Shown one piece after another: positions 25,999 through 32,979 of a stretch of 64,000 bases of DNA. The stretch comes from Adiantum capillus-veneris (lineage: Eukaryota; Streptophyta; Polypodiopsida; Polypodiales; Pteridaceae). The number at the start of each line of letters is the position of its first letter. The stretch's first letter is position 1. The position numbers were made by a program, and so were the translations under genes. A model generated the notes under the pieces. That model had not been told where the DNA came from. It worked only from the letters and a program-made list of their open reading frames with translations, and did not search any database. The DNA is taken from NCBI GenBank assembly GCA_014529385.2, contig CM043963.1:100916912-100980911 (forward strand). The letters run 5' to 3'.

Positions 25999-28900
25999 GA
26001 CACGCGACACACAGTGGTGGAATTCCACCCCAGAGAGTATTGGCCCCAAACCTTAGCGTCCCTTTCGGTATTTCTTTATATTGCATCAACTTAGTACAAG
26101 CCGGTACTCTAGACTCTGCACTCCAAGAAGCATGCCAGAGAATGAGCCCTTAGCACATATTTAAAGGCCCTTGGCCTATGACAAGCAGTTTACAAGAAAA
26201 GCCTTCAAACTCAAAAGCATATGGTCCAAAAGCAATGCCCAAAATCTACCAGTGCGTTTTGCAAAAATCCGTACAACTGCCACGTCAGCACTGTCAACGG
26301 AATTTTAGGCATGTCCATACAGTTGCCACGTCATCAGTCCATGCGTGTGTGTGTGGGTCTTGCTTTATTTTAATCCTTTATATCACTTGGGACCCCATCG
26401 GATAGAGCCCCCATAAGTTGGTGGGACTTCTTCTTCTATTACTTGTTCTTCTTAGGGTTTAGGCCCCTCGGTTGGCATCTGCAAGTTGGGTCCATTCTTC
26501 AAGGCTGGCATGTCAACAAATTGTGACATCTCCCCTTCTCGAAAGAGAGTAATAGTCCGCGATTACAGCATATCTACAAAACAACTCAAGTTAGCTCAAA
26601 AACTTCCAAGGGTCGTTCTGAGGGACATTCCGAGGGACAATCAATTTGCTCTTTTTGTTAAGGAGTTAGCTTCTCCTTTTGGCGCTTTTGATCAAGGAGT
26701 TGGCTTCTCCTTCCGTCCAGATCGAAACTCTCGATATTCCGGTGTAGTGAAATTAGCCATCACACCCAGAGCGCACTGATCTTCCATGGGTGTCTTGATG
26801 CACTAAAATTACATACCTAGGCAATCTCATCCAATTAGGAATAGTCAATGGTTGGCACATCACAATGCAGCACAAATGCTCACATATGCATGTTACAAGA
26901 CATAGAAACATACAGCCGTCAATGAACACTCCCCCCGCAAATAACCATCCTGGTCCGAGCCATGAGTTGTTCAACGACTCCCTCACCACTTCTCTCGCAA
27001 ATAACCTAAAAAGGTCTGGGCCATGAGATATAGAGGCCTTTTACAATCAAACGCCCCCTAGACCACAGCCTCCGTCGTTTGGAGGTGCTGGGAGTAACCA
27101 CTGCTTAAGACTTCTTGATACTCCCCCCGTAAATAACCATGCGAGTCCGGGCCATGAGTAACAACAATACTCCCCCCGTAAATAACCACAAGGGTCCGGG
27201 CCATGAGTAAAAACATCACTTTTCAATCATTCAATACTCCCCCCGCAAATAACCACAAGGGTCCGGGCCATGAGTATGAACAAGCATTCTCATCATTTCT
27301 CACCATCCTCTCGGGAGTAAAATCACCAATCATTGAAACCAGTATTAAAGCCAGAGGACATTTCAAATTGGCACCAAGACAGTTTCAAAACAGATACCAT
27401 TCATTTCAAATAAATTTCAAACAAAGTTTCAAACAATACTTTCTCAAACAAAGTTTCAAACAATACTTTCTCAAACAAAGTTCAAAAGTATCTAACTATA
27501 AAACAACTAGAGAGTTCATTCAGGGTTTTGTTCGAACAACCGAACTTTGAGGACGACTAGCTTGCCAATCTGCATCATGGTGATGGTTCGGTTCCGAGTC
27601 GCATCATTCTTGTCATGCCAAGGCATGCCTAACAGAACGTCACAATTGCCCAACTTCATAATGTGGAAATCGGCTTTTCCATGATAATCTTGGATAGTCA
27701 CTAGAAGAGCACCAGTGAGTGGTACCACTTTCTGAGTTTGCCCTGTGGCTAGCTCAGCTTCAATTTCTCCACCCTCTGCATCATATAATCAAAGTCTATC
27801 TGCTTCAAGAATTCTGGACTTTCTGAGTTTGCCCTATGGCTAGCTCAGCTTCAATTTCTCCACCCTCTGCATCATATAATCAAAGTCCATCAATCAAAGT
27901 CCATCTGCTTCAAGAATTCTGGATGGATGAAGTTCTCTGTAGCTCCTGGGTCAAAGAAAATTAGGGCTTTCAAACCGTTGACTCTGCCATATGCTCGACA
28001 CAATTCATTTGTACTTTCAAGGCGTATGCCATAGATTGTCAGATACTAATCCAACGGACGGTTTAGCTCGTTTGCCTGGAGATGGTCCTGGGTTTCTGTC
28101 GACGCGGGAGTCGGCTTCGCGGGTCTATCAGTGTATTGAGGACAACCAAAATAGTTGTCCTGTTTGAAAGCATCCAAAAATCGGCCTTCTTGTAGTAAGG
28201 TGTCTTGTTGTTGAGGTGTCAAACGAGGCCATTGTGGTTGACTTTCACGAGACTCGAGAATTTGTTCTTTGTTGGCGAGAGTTGTGGTAAGTCGCCGGAG
28301 GTTCTTCTGTGGTAAACTCTACCTTTCCCTTCATCAGTTTGTAGCCGACCGCAACATGGTCCATAAGCTCTTGCATGGTAGAGGCTTGCTTGGAGAGACA
28401 ATATTCCTACAATGGTGATGGTAGCCGCATTGGTGTAGCGCTCGCACTGGTCTGCCAAGAAAATGAACTTAGAGGACACCGGAAGGTACACGTCGAGAAA
28501 CCTATGGTTATAGTCGTCCATGGTTTCGGTCACAAGATCACTGTCACAAGACCGGCACCACGTGCCAATAGAAAAGAACAAAGTGAACAGACTTTTAGCA
28601 CTTCAATAACAACTAACTAAGAGAGAGAGAGAGAGAGGTGACACGCGACACACATTGGCGGAATTCCACCCCAGAAAGTATTGGCCCCAAACCTTGGCAC
28701 CCCTTTCGGTATTTCTTTATATTGCATCAACTCAGTACAAGCCGGTACTCTAGACTCTAAACTCCAGGAAGCATGCCAGAGAATGAGCCCTTCGCACATA
28801 TTTAAAGGCCCTTGGCCTAGGAAAGCAGTTTACATGAAAAACCTTCAAACTCAAAAGCATCTGGTCCAAAAGCAATGCCCAAAATCTGCCAGTGCGTTTT

Positions 28901-31900
28901 GCGAAAATCCGTACAATCTGCCAGCGCGTTTTGCGGAAATCCGTACAACTGCCATGTCAGCTCTGTCAGCGCGTTTTGCGCAAATCTGCCACGTCAACAC
29001 TGTTAGCGGAATTTTAGGCATGTGTACAACTGCCACGTCATCAATCTAGGTGTGTGTGTGGGGGTCTTGCTTTATTTTAATACTTTACGTCACTTGGGGC
29101 CCCATCGGACGGGGTCCCCATAAGTTAGTAGGACTTCTTCTTCTGTTACTTGTTCTTCTTAGGGTTTAGGCCCCTCGGCTGGCATCTACAAGTTGGCTCC
29201 ATTCTTCAGGGCTTTGACACATAGCAGTTTGTGACAGCAAATGTAAGGAAATGCTGATGTGGCAGCTTTTCGGCTTTTGGGCGTCGGTTCTTGAGCAGTC
29301 TTGCTTTTGGGCACCCTGTTCTTAGCAATGTTGCTTTTGGGTTTCAATGCCTTTACATACGTTGTACGAGCCTGGAAGTCACTTTTGGCATATCAAATAT
29401 ATACCTAGATGAATCCAGGATAAGCCTAGATTCACCTACTAAGGAAAGTGCAAGGTATAAACCCATGGTAGTCACCCACAAGACAATATAACCATCAGCT
29501 CATCATGCGTAGCATTCACTAAATACCACGACATCCCCACTAACGTCGTCAGTGCCCAATAGTGGGTGTAGAACTAGGTACTAACATATGCTCCCAAACA
29601 CAACACACGCCACACCCACACACACATGAGCATACATCAACACATAATTCAGCATACTGAGTTTCTGTCATGACTCCGGAGATCAAGGGCAGACTCAGCC
29701 ATAATGAAGCCTAGCACTAAAAGAAACATTAAATCGAAAAAATTAGCACAAAAAATGAGGTAGTTGATAGGGCATACGCACCACAAAGATCGAAAGAATT
29801 AGCACAACATCAACTGCACGGTTGCACAATTACAGAGTGACTCCTTGGCAGTTGTACTATGTTCCTTTATCAATATAAAACGAAATATCATACGAGGCGT
29901 AACTTAGGGGCTAGTGCATCTAGAGGTGGAGCTTTACCACTCTGTCTCTCTTAATAGTTCAAGTGTTAATAGTATTGCCGTGTGTTTGCGGTGGATTCAC
30001 CACTTTGCCAGTGACTTGCTCAATGCCACCTACAATCCTCCCCAAGGCATCATCTACCCGGAATTTGTCACATGAGGATGAAACTCAAATCCCATGAAGC
30101 TATGTGGCTCTATCAAAGGCTGCTCTATCGATCCATCTGTTTAACAACCAACTCCATCTAAGCGCAGTCATGCATCATCTAGAATATATACCATAAAATT
30201 TGCAATCCCTCTGGACTAATAAACACACTGCCCTGTCTCTCAGAATCCCGCATAAAGAACACATCAACCTTGAGCCGACCTGGTCCCACTGGATTCGCTA
30301 AGAAATGAGCTGAGCTGGGGATAACCAACAAAGTAATCAAAGCACTCATCCTGCTGAACTAGGGACTGTACAATCTCCTATAACCGCTCAACCAAGGCCA
30401 CACTACAAGTGGGACTTTTGGTTGAACCTACAAAGGACCACTGATTGTTGCACCCTCTCAAATGCATGAACCTGTCGTCGACACCTCAGATTGTTGGTCC
30501 GACTCTTCAATAAAAACTTATGTCTCTTGTCTAGGCTCACTCCCATCTAGTGGTTCGTCTGAAGCAGATCTCTCTACCCTCGTGTAAACCATCACACTAA
30601 TCTTGGGTAGCAAGATTCCTAAATGAAAAGTGATTTGACGAAGTTGCAATGCTTCCCTATGGTCATTAGCTAGGCCACTCTTAAGAGCAAGAAACAATAA
30701 GAAGACTACTAATCCCTTCCAACAAAGGTCACAACAAAAAACAAGAATTTTAAATTTGTAGCTACTTATGAAGACAAATTTCATAGCAAAAGAAAACTTC
30801 AAAATGGGAAAAAATATATAATGGAGGGAGTGATAATGATAGATAGTTCAAAACATGCATTGGAATAGAATATGCAAACAAATACGCTCTTGACACTGGA
30901 TTTTTTTGCAATTGATTGTCAAAATATTTTGATAGGCCACTTCAAATATCCATGTATCATAATACTTTTCAGTCAAAGAAAACAACGTTGTTAAATTTGA
31001 TTAGCTTCAAACATTAGTTTGTTTAAAGTGCTGACTTTCATGCTCTTCAAATTTGGTGTCATGTTGACTATTTGCATCGCAACAACTCTACTACAATACG
31101 AGACCATGGGTTTGATTACACCAAAAGCTCACCATTGTCTCAAAAGATATCGAGATGAAGACCAGGGAGGCGTTGGTCAAGTCAACATCCAATGCCGTTG
31201 CGATTGCAGTAGGAACCACTGCCAAATCCGAAGACAAAAATAAGAATTTCTGAAGAATTAATTGGCCTTTAAATGCTTATAAGATTTTTGTTACCTCTTA
31301 CAAAGTAATCTCTCCATGAAATACTATATGTTGGCCGCATTGAAGGGAAAAAAAACCGTAAAGCAATCCATGAAACAACCGCTTGCATGGTAAAGTGGAC
31401 TGTGTTCATCAGCAGTGGAGCTGGGAATTCCCACAACTTGGCTCCGATAAGTTTTTTATTGTATCTGAAATAGTGCAGGGTAGAATAGGATGGGTAAACA
31501 GTATGCATAGGCTCTATTTCTGAAGATTTTTCTAAAAATTTAAGCCCATTGCTTTAAACAAAATGACACAAGATATCCACTTCTTGATGAACAAAAGCAA
31601 GAAAACTGCAAATGTTGAGCATAGTTTCTGCGGAAATTTGAAATTGATAGTGCTATGTAAGGTCTTAACAGTACAAAGAAACAGCACTCACATTGTTAGG
31701 CCAGTGCTGAAGAAGTACCATATCAATATGAAGATAAAAGTACGGAATAGAGCGACAAGAATAGATCTCCTAGAAGAGATGAGGTCATCTTCTTGCCGCT
31801 CGACTAGCTCTTGTAGTGATAGCTCGCTCGATCCTTGACTCCCCTGCTCTTCGTCTGCTGGCCCATGGTATCCATTTTCTTGCCTGGAATAAGCAGAACG

Positions 31901-32305
31901 CGAGCTCGTTCTAGACAAGTGATGTCGGTCCACCAGTCCTTGATGGGGATCAGCTGCATGGGCCGTTGTAGAGGGTGGCATAAATCCAAAATCCCTCTCA
32001 AAATCTTGATCAGAGACAGCATAATTTGAACCTGGGGAAGATACACTGGAATCGGGAGTAGGATCCCAAGATGGGTGGGTGGAGATGGTGATGTTAATGC
32101 CTCTCCGGTCTCCAAGGCCAGGTAAGGATGCATCTGATTCGCTTTCAGAGCGAAGCGCGAACTGCTTTTGGAAGTCAAGAACAGGCTCATCTACGGTCGA
32201 GACTTGGGGTCTCACACGGGGCTGCGCTGTGCTGCTGGATCGCCAGCGAGAGAACGAAAGTTCCCCATCTGAGAGAGGGTACTCCTCTTCTTCGTCACCC
32301 ACCAT
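1461..32305 (-). CDS. EamA/TPT-family transporter, 11 exons, 536 aa (whole gene span)
   Basis: Reconstructed by hand as exons 32305-31692, 31464-31295, 31218-31133, 5047-4998, 4905-4838, 4743-4619, 4344-4332, 4214-4030, 3914-3828, 1763-1669 and 1578-1461. All introns are GT-AG, the phases agree at every junction, and the exons sum to 1611 nt ending in TAA. Residues 1-180 are an acidic, Ser-rich hydrophilic tail. After that come roughly ten hydrophobic helices with motifs of plant nucleotide-sugar/triose-phosphate translocator-like proteins: [42 protein letters not shown] and VSWFNWF. From memory the closest family is that of Arabidopsis At1g06470. The inferred role is antiport of a sugar nucleotide or phosphorylated metabolite across a Golgi/ER or plastid membrane; the substrate cannot be read from sequence. 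The oddities are the 26-kb intron 3 packed with retrotransposons and a 13-nt exon. The reading frame itself has no damage. Confidence 0.9.
1669..1763 (-). CDS. Transporter exon 10 (residues 467-498)
   Basis: Acceptor ATCAG|GTGGCAG, donor TTCAA|GTAAGA. It encodes [20 protein letters not shown] and [11 protein letters not shown], the last membrane helix. An in-frame TAA lies inside the donor, so unspliced RNA would end the protein here. Confidence 0.9.
1796..2624. mobile_element. Non-autonomous hAT-like DNA element, 829 bp, in intron 9
   Basis: The 8-bp direct repeat GCATAAAG lies at 1788-1795 and 2625-2632. The inner ends are imperfect inverted repeats: AATAGAAACAGG on the left and CATAGAAACATGG (reverse complement) on the right, each followed further in by GGGAATGGGG. 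An 8-bp duplication is typical of hAT transposons. It has no transposase frame. The subterminal GGGGACGG runs recall the 136-bp element at 19317. Confidence 0.6.
2366..2553. repeat. Two exact-looking tandem copies of a 94-bp unit
   Basis: The units are 2366-2459 and 2460-2553, starting TGCAATTCAATGCTC, inside the hAT-like element. No difference was seen on reading, so the duplication is recent. Confidence 0.85.
2633..3827. other. Rest of intron 9
   Basis: AT-rich intronic DNA with no recognisable gene or element. The frame at 2710-3108 (132 codons) is not supported by any motif. Confidence 0.5.
3828..3914 (-). CDS. Transporter exon 9 (residues 438-466)
   Basis: 87 bp, phase 0 at both ends. 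It encodes [20 protein letters not shown] and VVKEVVTIL, the most diagnostic motif of the family (a Lys in the SKTSA/VVKE region typical of TPT-like carriers). Confidence 0.92.
4030..4214 (-). CDS. Transporter exon 8 (residues 376-437)
   Basis: The acceptor TTTGCAG precedes 4214 and the donor ATG|GTATGT follows 4030. It encodes [19 protein letters not shown], a lumenal loop ([18 protein letters not shown]), and the helix [15 protein letters not shown]. Confidence 0.9.
4332..4344 (-). CDS. Transporter exon 7, 13-nt microexon (residues 372-376)
   Basis: Only AAAAAGGAGTTTG, encoding K-K-E-F plus one base of Gly. It is flanked by TGGCAG upstream and GTGAGT downstream. It is needed to join VLLQ of exon 6 to GLNNPL of exon 8 in frame, and related proteins carry K-E-x-F-G at this point. 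Confidence 0.85.
4619..4743 (-). CDS. Transporter exon 6 (residues 330-371)
   Basis: Acceptor CTGCAG|GTCTAGG, donor CTACAG|GTATTT. It encodes a loop ([16 protein letters not shown]) and a helix with [17 protein letters not shown], a strongly conserved family motif. Confidence 0.9.
4838..4905 (-). CDS. Transporter exon 5 (residues 307-330)
   Basis: A 68-bp exon encoding [19 protein letters not shown]. The acceptor chosen is AATAG|GTTAGAG because it restores the frame with exon 4; a nearby CAG at 4931 would not. The donor is CTG|GTAATT after 4838. Confidence 0.85.
4998..5047 (-). CDS. Transporter exon 4 (residues 291-307)
   Basis: A 50-bp exon between the acceptor CTGGCAG and the donor TTCAA|GTGAGT. 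It encodes [16 protein letters not shown], the conserved helix after the TM segment of exon 3, which shows that the gene continues across the 26-kb gap. Confidence 0.9.
5048..6157. other. Intron 3 segment left of element I
   Basis: No gene or element was recognised in it. Short frames at 5303-5728 (minus) and 5881-6078 (plus) lack motifs and are not called. Confidence 0.45.
6221..6243. repeat. (AC)n microsatellite in the element I LTR
   Basis: About 11 AC units. The related LTRs have only short ACACAC tracts here. Confidence 0.9.
6722..7893 (+). repeat. 5' LTR of element X
   Basis: 1172 bp, TG...CA ends. It contains TATATAAG at 7037-7044, a plausible retroelement promoter, and a run rich in TCG/CATCG triplets near 7565-7610. 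The 3' LTR is 1205 bp, partly owing to extra sequence near 10369-10430. Confidence 0.88.
7037..7044 (+). promoter_or_regulatory. TATA-like box of the element X 5' LTR
   Basis: TATATAAG in the LTR, repeated at 10156-10163 in the 3' LTR. Assigned by position in the LTR and sequence only. Confidence 0.4.
7894..7911 (+). other. Primer-binding site of element X
   Basis: TTGGTATCAAAGCTTTGG directly abuts the 5' LTR. It resembles the TGGTATCAGAGC complement of initiator tRNA-Met with one change in the core. Confidence 0.75.
8002..9628 (+). pseudogene. Element X gag-like frame with His-Asp repeats
   Basis: A possible start at 8002 ([13 protein letters not shown]) runs to TGA near 8130. A shifted frame from 8030 reads to 8857 and another from 8861 to 9628. 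The middle has [12 protein letters not shown], reminiscent of plant Gypsy gag starts, then a charged coiled-coil-like stretch ([20 protein letters not shown]) and a tandem series of K-H-D-D-L-H-D-D units (about 8750-8920). No capsid, zinc knuckle or pol domain was recognised. It may be a decayed gag or a protein specific to this family; function unknown. Confidence 0.5.
9849..11053 (+). repeat. 3' LTR of element X
   Basis: 1205 bp, preceded directly by the polypurine tract. It ends CACCTTACA and is followed by the TSD TGTAC. It differs from the 5' LTR by scattered substitutions and small indels, so the insertion is not very recent. Confidence 0.88.
12202..13424 (-). pseudogene. Element I integrase and chromodomain
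   Basis: Two overlapping frames. 13424-12546 carries the integrase core with the first Asp in [11 protein letters not shown], the second in [10 protein letters not shown] and the Glu in [10 protein letters not shown], then the GPY/F-type segment [13 protein letters not shown]. 12549-12202 carries a chromodomain ([20 protein letters not shown], then [20 protein letters not shown]). A C-terminal chromodomain marks the chromovirus clade. A frame change near 12546 joins the two halves. Confidence 0.85.
13464..13866 (-). pseudogene. Element I RNase H end and H2C2 region (after the solo LTR)
   Basis: Contains [11 protein letters not shown], the conserved end of Ty3 RNase H, and the [15 protein letters not shown] segment before the integrase zinc domain. 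The segment is separated from the rest of RNase H by the solo LTR at 13867-14518. About 40 bp present in element II near 22556 are missing. Confidence 0.8.
13867..14518 (-). mobile_element. Solo LTR of the BC family inside element I
   Basis: 652 bp running from TGTCACAAGACGGGC to GCAGTTTGTTACA, homologous to the two LTRs of element BC. The flanks are GTGCT and TTGCT (four of five match). Element II has the empty site (GGTAGTGCTTCCAAC at about 22699). No interior sequence remains, as after LTR-LTR recombination. Confidence 0.87.
14519..16328 (-). pseudogene. Element I protease, reverse transcriptase, RNase H start
   Basis: The protease is at 16328-15820 ([18 protein letters not shown], then [13 protein letters not shown]). 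RT spans about 15650-14964 with [44 protein letters not shown] and the catalytic box FFDDMIVYS. RNase H starts at 14943 ([19 protein letters not shown]). Stops or shifts separate the frames at about 16064, 15480, 15040 and 14590. The protease active site reads D-P-G-A instead of D-S/T-G-A. Confidence 0.87.
16216..18075 (-). pseudogene. Element I gag
   Basis: The N-terminal part is near 18069-17830, followed by a Gly/Met/Gln/Pro-rich stretch (17561-17004). The capsid-like part has [11 protein letters not shown] near 16945 and [15 protein letters not shown] (16810-16496). The zinc knuckle near 16372-16330 reads [14 protein letters not shown], so the second Cys of CX2CX4HX4C is Arg. Several in-frame stops interrupt the frame. 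Confidence 0.75.
18093..18962 (-). repeat. 5' LTR of element I, lacking its U5-side part
   Basis: It aligns with the 3' LTR from GCCTCAGCACAAAAGC (about 11128) to the end CTCGTGACA. About 630 bp that other copies carry on the low-coordinate side is missing; the breakpoint is near 18078-18093. The flank GGAAC follows at 18963. Confidence 0.8.
18968..19308. other. Intron segment with an unassigned 79-codon frame
   Basis: The frame 18979-19218 (plus) starts [12 protein letters not shown] and contains [17 protein letters not shown]. Before element I inserted it lay just after a stretch near 6100 reading AGCAGTATCAAAGAC, so it could be the gag start of an older retroelement. Not recognised; low confidence that it is coding. 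Confidence 0.3.
19317..19452. mobile_element. 136-bp MITE with 8-bp TSD
   Basis: GCTATGTC occurs at 19309-19316 and 19453-19460. The ends are inverted: CATAGTCACAAGGGAC on the left, CATCCATAGTCACTGAAG (reverse complement) on the right, with a 4-bp overhang. The interior is rich in GGGGAC and GGGACGG. The 8-bp duplication suggests the hAT superfamily; it has no coding capacity. Confidence 0.55.
19494..19549. repeat. (GA)n microsatellite
   Basis: About 28 GA units. Confidence 0.95.
19800..21245 (-). repeat. 3' LTR of element II
   Basis: 1446 bp. In the sense direction it begins TGCCACGAGGACGTGGCAG and ends CAGGTTTCA. The motif CACGAGGACGTGGCA is repeated at its start. It carries the unoccupied element X target site near 20314. 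Confidence 0.88.
21473..22230 (-). pseudogene. Element II integrase C-terminal part and chromodomain
   Basis: 22226-21762 has the integrase tail ([39 protein letters not shown]). 21736-21551 has the chromodomain ([20 protein letters not shown]). The catalytic Asp residues are absent because of the deletion at its 5' side. Confidence 0.82.
22244..23640 (-). pseudogene. Element II RT and RNase H remnant
   Basis: RT motifs [18 protein letters not shown] and [10 protein letters not shown] lie at 23391-23270. The connection and RNase H parts are at 23178-22693 ([34 protein letters not shown]), then 22657-22280 with [11 protein letters not shown]. The RT N-terminal motifs upstream of 23600 are degraded. 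Stops separate the frames near 23190 and 22690. Confidence 0.82.
23641..24026 (-). pseudogene. Element II gag N-terminal remnant
   Basis: It reads [19 protein letters not shown] and [19 protein letters not shown], then joins RT directly at about 23640. Homologous to 18000-17690 of element I. Confidence 0.7.
24033..25493 (-). repeat. 5' LTR of element II
   Basis: 1461 bp with TG...CA ends on the plus strand. It differs from the partner LTR by scattered substitutions. The sequence just inside (AGGTTCCATTGCCGG in the sense direction) was not matched to a tRNA. Confidence 0.88.
25499..25878. other. GC-richer intron segment between elements II and BC
   Basis: Locally higher GC than its neighbours (for example GGTCCGGGTAGCCGGGAG). 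No gene recognised; possibly an older element. Confidence 0.4.
25884..26528 (-). repeat. 3' LTR of element BC
   Basis: 645 bp, starting TGTTAGAAGACCGGC on the plus strand and ending AATTGTGACA. It contains a GA microsatellite at 25962-25997. Confidence 0.87.
26929..27290 (-). repeat. Array of CTCCCCCCG / GTCCGGGCCATGAG modules in element BC
   Basis: Five imperfect copies of a module built as CTCCCCCCGYAAATAACCA, about 6 variable bases, then GTCCGGGCCATGAGT. They start near 26929, 26985 (degenerate), 27120, 27170 and 27237. In the element's sense strand each gives a purine run GCGGGGGGAG, similar to its polypurine tract. Confidence 0.75.
27418..27480. repeat. 27-bp tandem repeat in element BC
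   Basis: CAAACAAAGTTTCAAACAAT begins at 27418 and 27445 and partly again at 27472. Confidence 0.85.
27516..28140 (-). pseudogene. Element BC protease region
   Basis: In minus-strand order it shows [18 protein letters not shown] near 27990-27930 and then [17 protein letters not shown] near 27660-27600, the two ends of a Gypsy aspartic protease. The active site reads D-P-G-A. A 91-bp direct duplication (27731-27821, repeated from 27822) lies within the coding part and disrupts it. Confidence 0.75.
28219..28541 (-). pseudogene. Element BC gag fragment
   Basis: It reads [20 protein letters not shown] and [12 protein letters not shown], the C-terminal half of a Ty3 gag capsid. It is cut off exactly at the 5' LTR (28542), so the N-terminal half and the primer site are deleted. 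Confidence 0.7.
28542..29236 (-). repeat. 5' LTR of element BC
   Basis: 695 bp, from TGTCACAAGACCGGC to GTTTGTGACA. About 50 bp longer than its partner, with extra CGCGTTTTGCG-containing segments near 28920-28990. Confidence 0.87.
29242..31132. other. Intron 3 segment next to exon 3
   Basis: AT-rich intronic DNA. No gene, terminal repeat or tandem array was recognised in it. Confidence 0.5.
31133..31218 (-). CDS. Transporter exon 3 (residues 262-290)
   Basis: The acceptor TTTGGCAG precedes 31218 and the donor ATG|GTGAGC follows 31133. It encodes [19 protein letters not shown] and [10 protein letters not shown]. This is the last exon before the giant intron; the protein continues in exon 4 at 5047 with the expected CKSAAP motif. 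Confidence 0.9.
31295..31464 (-). CDS. Transporter exon 2 (residues 205-261)
   Basis: The acceptor TTTCAG precedes 31464 and the donor AGAG|GTAACA follows 31295. It encodes [19 protein letters not shown] and [10 protein letters not shown], which are family hallmarks of helix 2 and the following loop. Intron 1 is 227 bp and intron 2 is 76 bp. Confidence 0.9.
31692..32305 (-). CDS. Transporter exon 1 (residues 1-204)
   Basis: Begins at the ATG at 32305, the first Met of the open frame, followed by an acidic stretch ([10 protein letters not shown]). It encodes the Ser/Asp-rich cytosolic tail and the first membrane helix ([17 protein letters not shown]). The donor AAT|GTGAGT follows at 31691, leaving two bases of a codon. 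An internal stretch [15 protein letters not shown] just before the helix is charged, as expected for a cytosolic flank. Confidence 0.88.
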
Positions 32306-32793
32306 CGCGCATTAACACGGGGCTGCCTCTGCTACCAATGGCGACTTCTGCACTAATCATGCGCTAATCCAAGCAGCTCGACACATGTTCGACTCATTCA
32401 AGCGAAAAAAGAGAATTTGTAAGAGCACATCAATTTTCTATTTCTGCAAATTTAGCTGATCGGCCGGTGCCCCACTTTTGACATCAAGTCAGATCGGCGA
32501 TGTCCGTTCGATCTCAAATTAAACTCCATGTAAAAAGGAACTATTTTCATGAGTAGGTAATAGACATATAAATTGACCTTGTGTTTCGGGTCTGAATCAT
32601 GTGTGAACTACATGTGAATTGTTCTAGCTAATTATGTGATACGATCACATACTTATGCATGCAATGCATGCCATGCATTAGGGAAATGGTAAGGCCTCAT
32701 CATTGAAGAGAGCCTCAGGACTATTTGCCTTGGATGGTGACAAGCCCGTTTGATGGCATCGACAGTGCGCAAGGGCATCTCGGTCGAATGCGT
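32306..32793 (-). promoter_or_regulatory. Proximal 5' region of the transporter gene
   Basis: The 488 bp between the start codon and the Tat-like insertion must hold the 5' UTR and the proximal promoter. A TTTATATG sequence on the minus strand at about 32565 is a weak TATA candidate. A palindromic GCATGCAATGCATGCC run lies near 32657. Confidence 0.4.
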
Positions 32794-32972
32794 TGTCAGG
32801 AGTTTTTTGGAAGAAGTGATTGCGCATATGTACATACACATGCATGGTGCATTGAATAAAGAATTGCCCATTTTCCATAGCCAGGTGGTTACGTGGGGCC
32901 CACATGTGTACAGGTAGGACAGGGTGTACATAGTGCATCGTTTTTCACTATTACCAGTACTGGTGTGTTTTT

Positions 32973-32979
32973 TATATAA
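32973..32979 (+). promoter_or_regulatory. TATA-like box in the Tat-like LTR
   Basis: TATATAA, conserved in the 3' LTR at 44567-44573. Confidence 0.4.

Larger units (their letters stand above)
25884..29236 (-). mobile_element. Element BC: deleted Gypsy-type LTR retrotransposon
   Basis: TSD GCAAA at 25879-25883 and 29237-29241. LTRs are 25884-26528 and 28542-29236. On the minus strand gag comes first, then protease, and a polypurine tract AGAAGGGGAGA abuts the 3' LTR. No primer-binding site follows the 5' LTR, since gag begins at the junction. RT, RNase H and integrase are gone. Confidence 0.87.
5048..31132 (-). other. Intron 3 of the transporter, 26,085 bp
   Basis: Donor ATG|GTGAGC at 31132 and acceptor CTGGCAG before 5047. 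It holds elements I, II and BC, with X and a solo LTR nested in I, plus a 136-bp MITE. Without the three primary insertions and their duplications it would be about 4.2 kb. Elements I, II and BC are all transcribed in the same sense as the host gene; X is antisense. Confidence 0.85.

Noticed and set aside
26929..27290. Regularly spaced modules resembling a CRISPR array
   Set aside because: Spacers are short and partly repeated, the modules are imperfect, no cas gene is present, and the array lies inside a plant retroelement.
31133..32305. Reading exons 1-3 as a separate short gene
   Set aside because: Exon 3 ends in a consensus donor, and the next conserved motif (CKSAAP) is found in phase at 5047.
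31835..32367. Plus-strand frames opposite exon 1
   Set aside because: They are antisense shadows of the transporter exon.
32653..32938. Overlapping minus-strand frames across the Tat LTR start
   Set aside because: The matching frame at 44350-44532 exists only because the LTR is repeated; there is no independent coding support.
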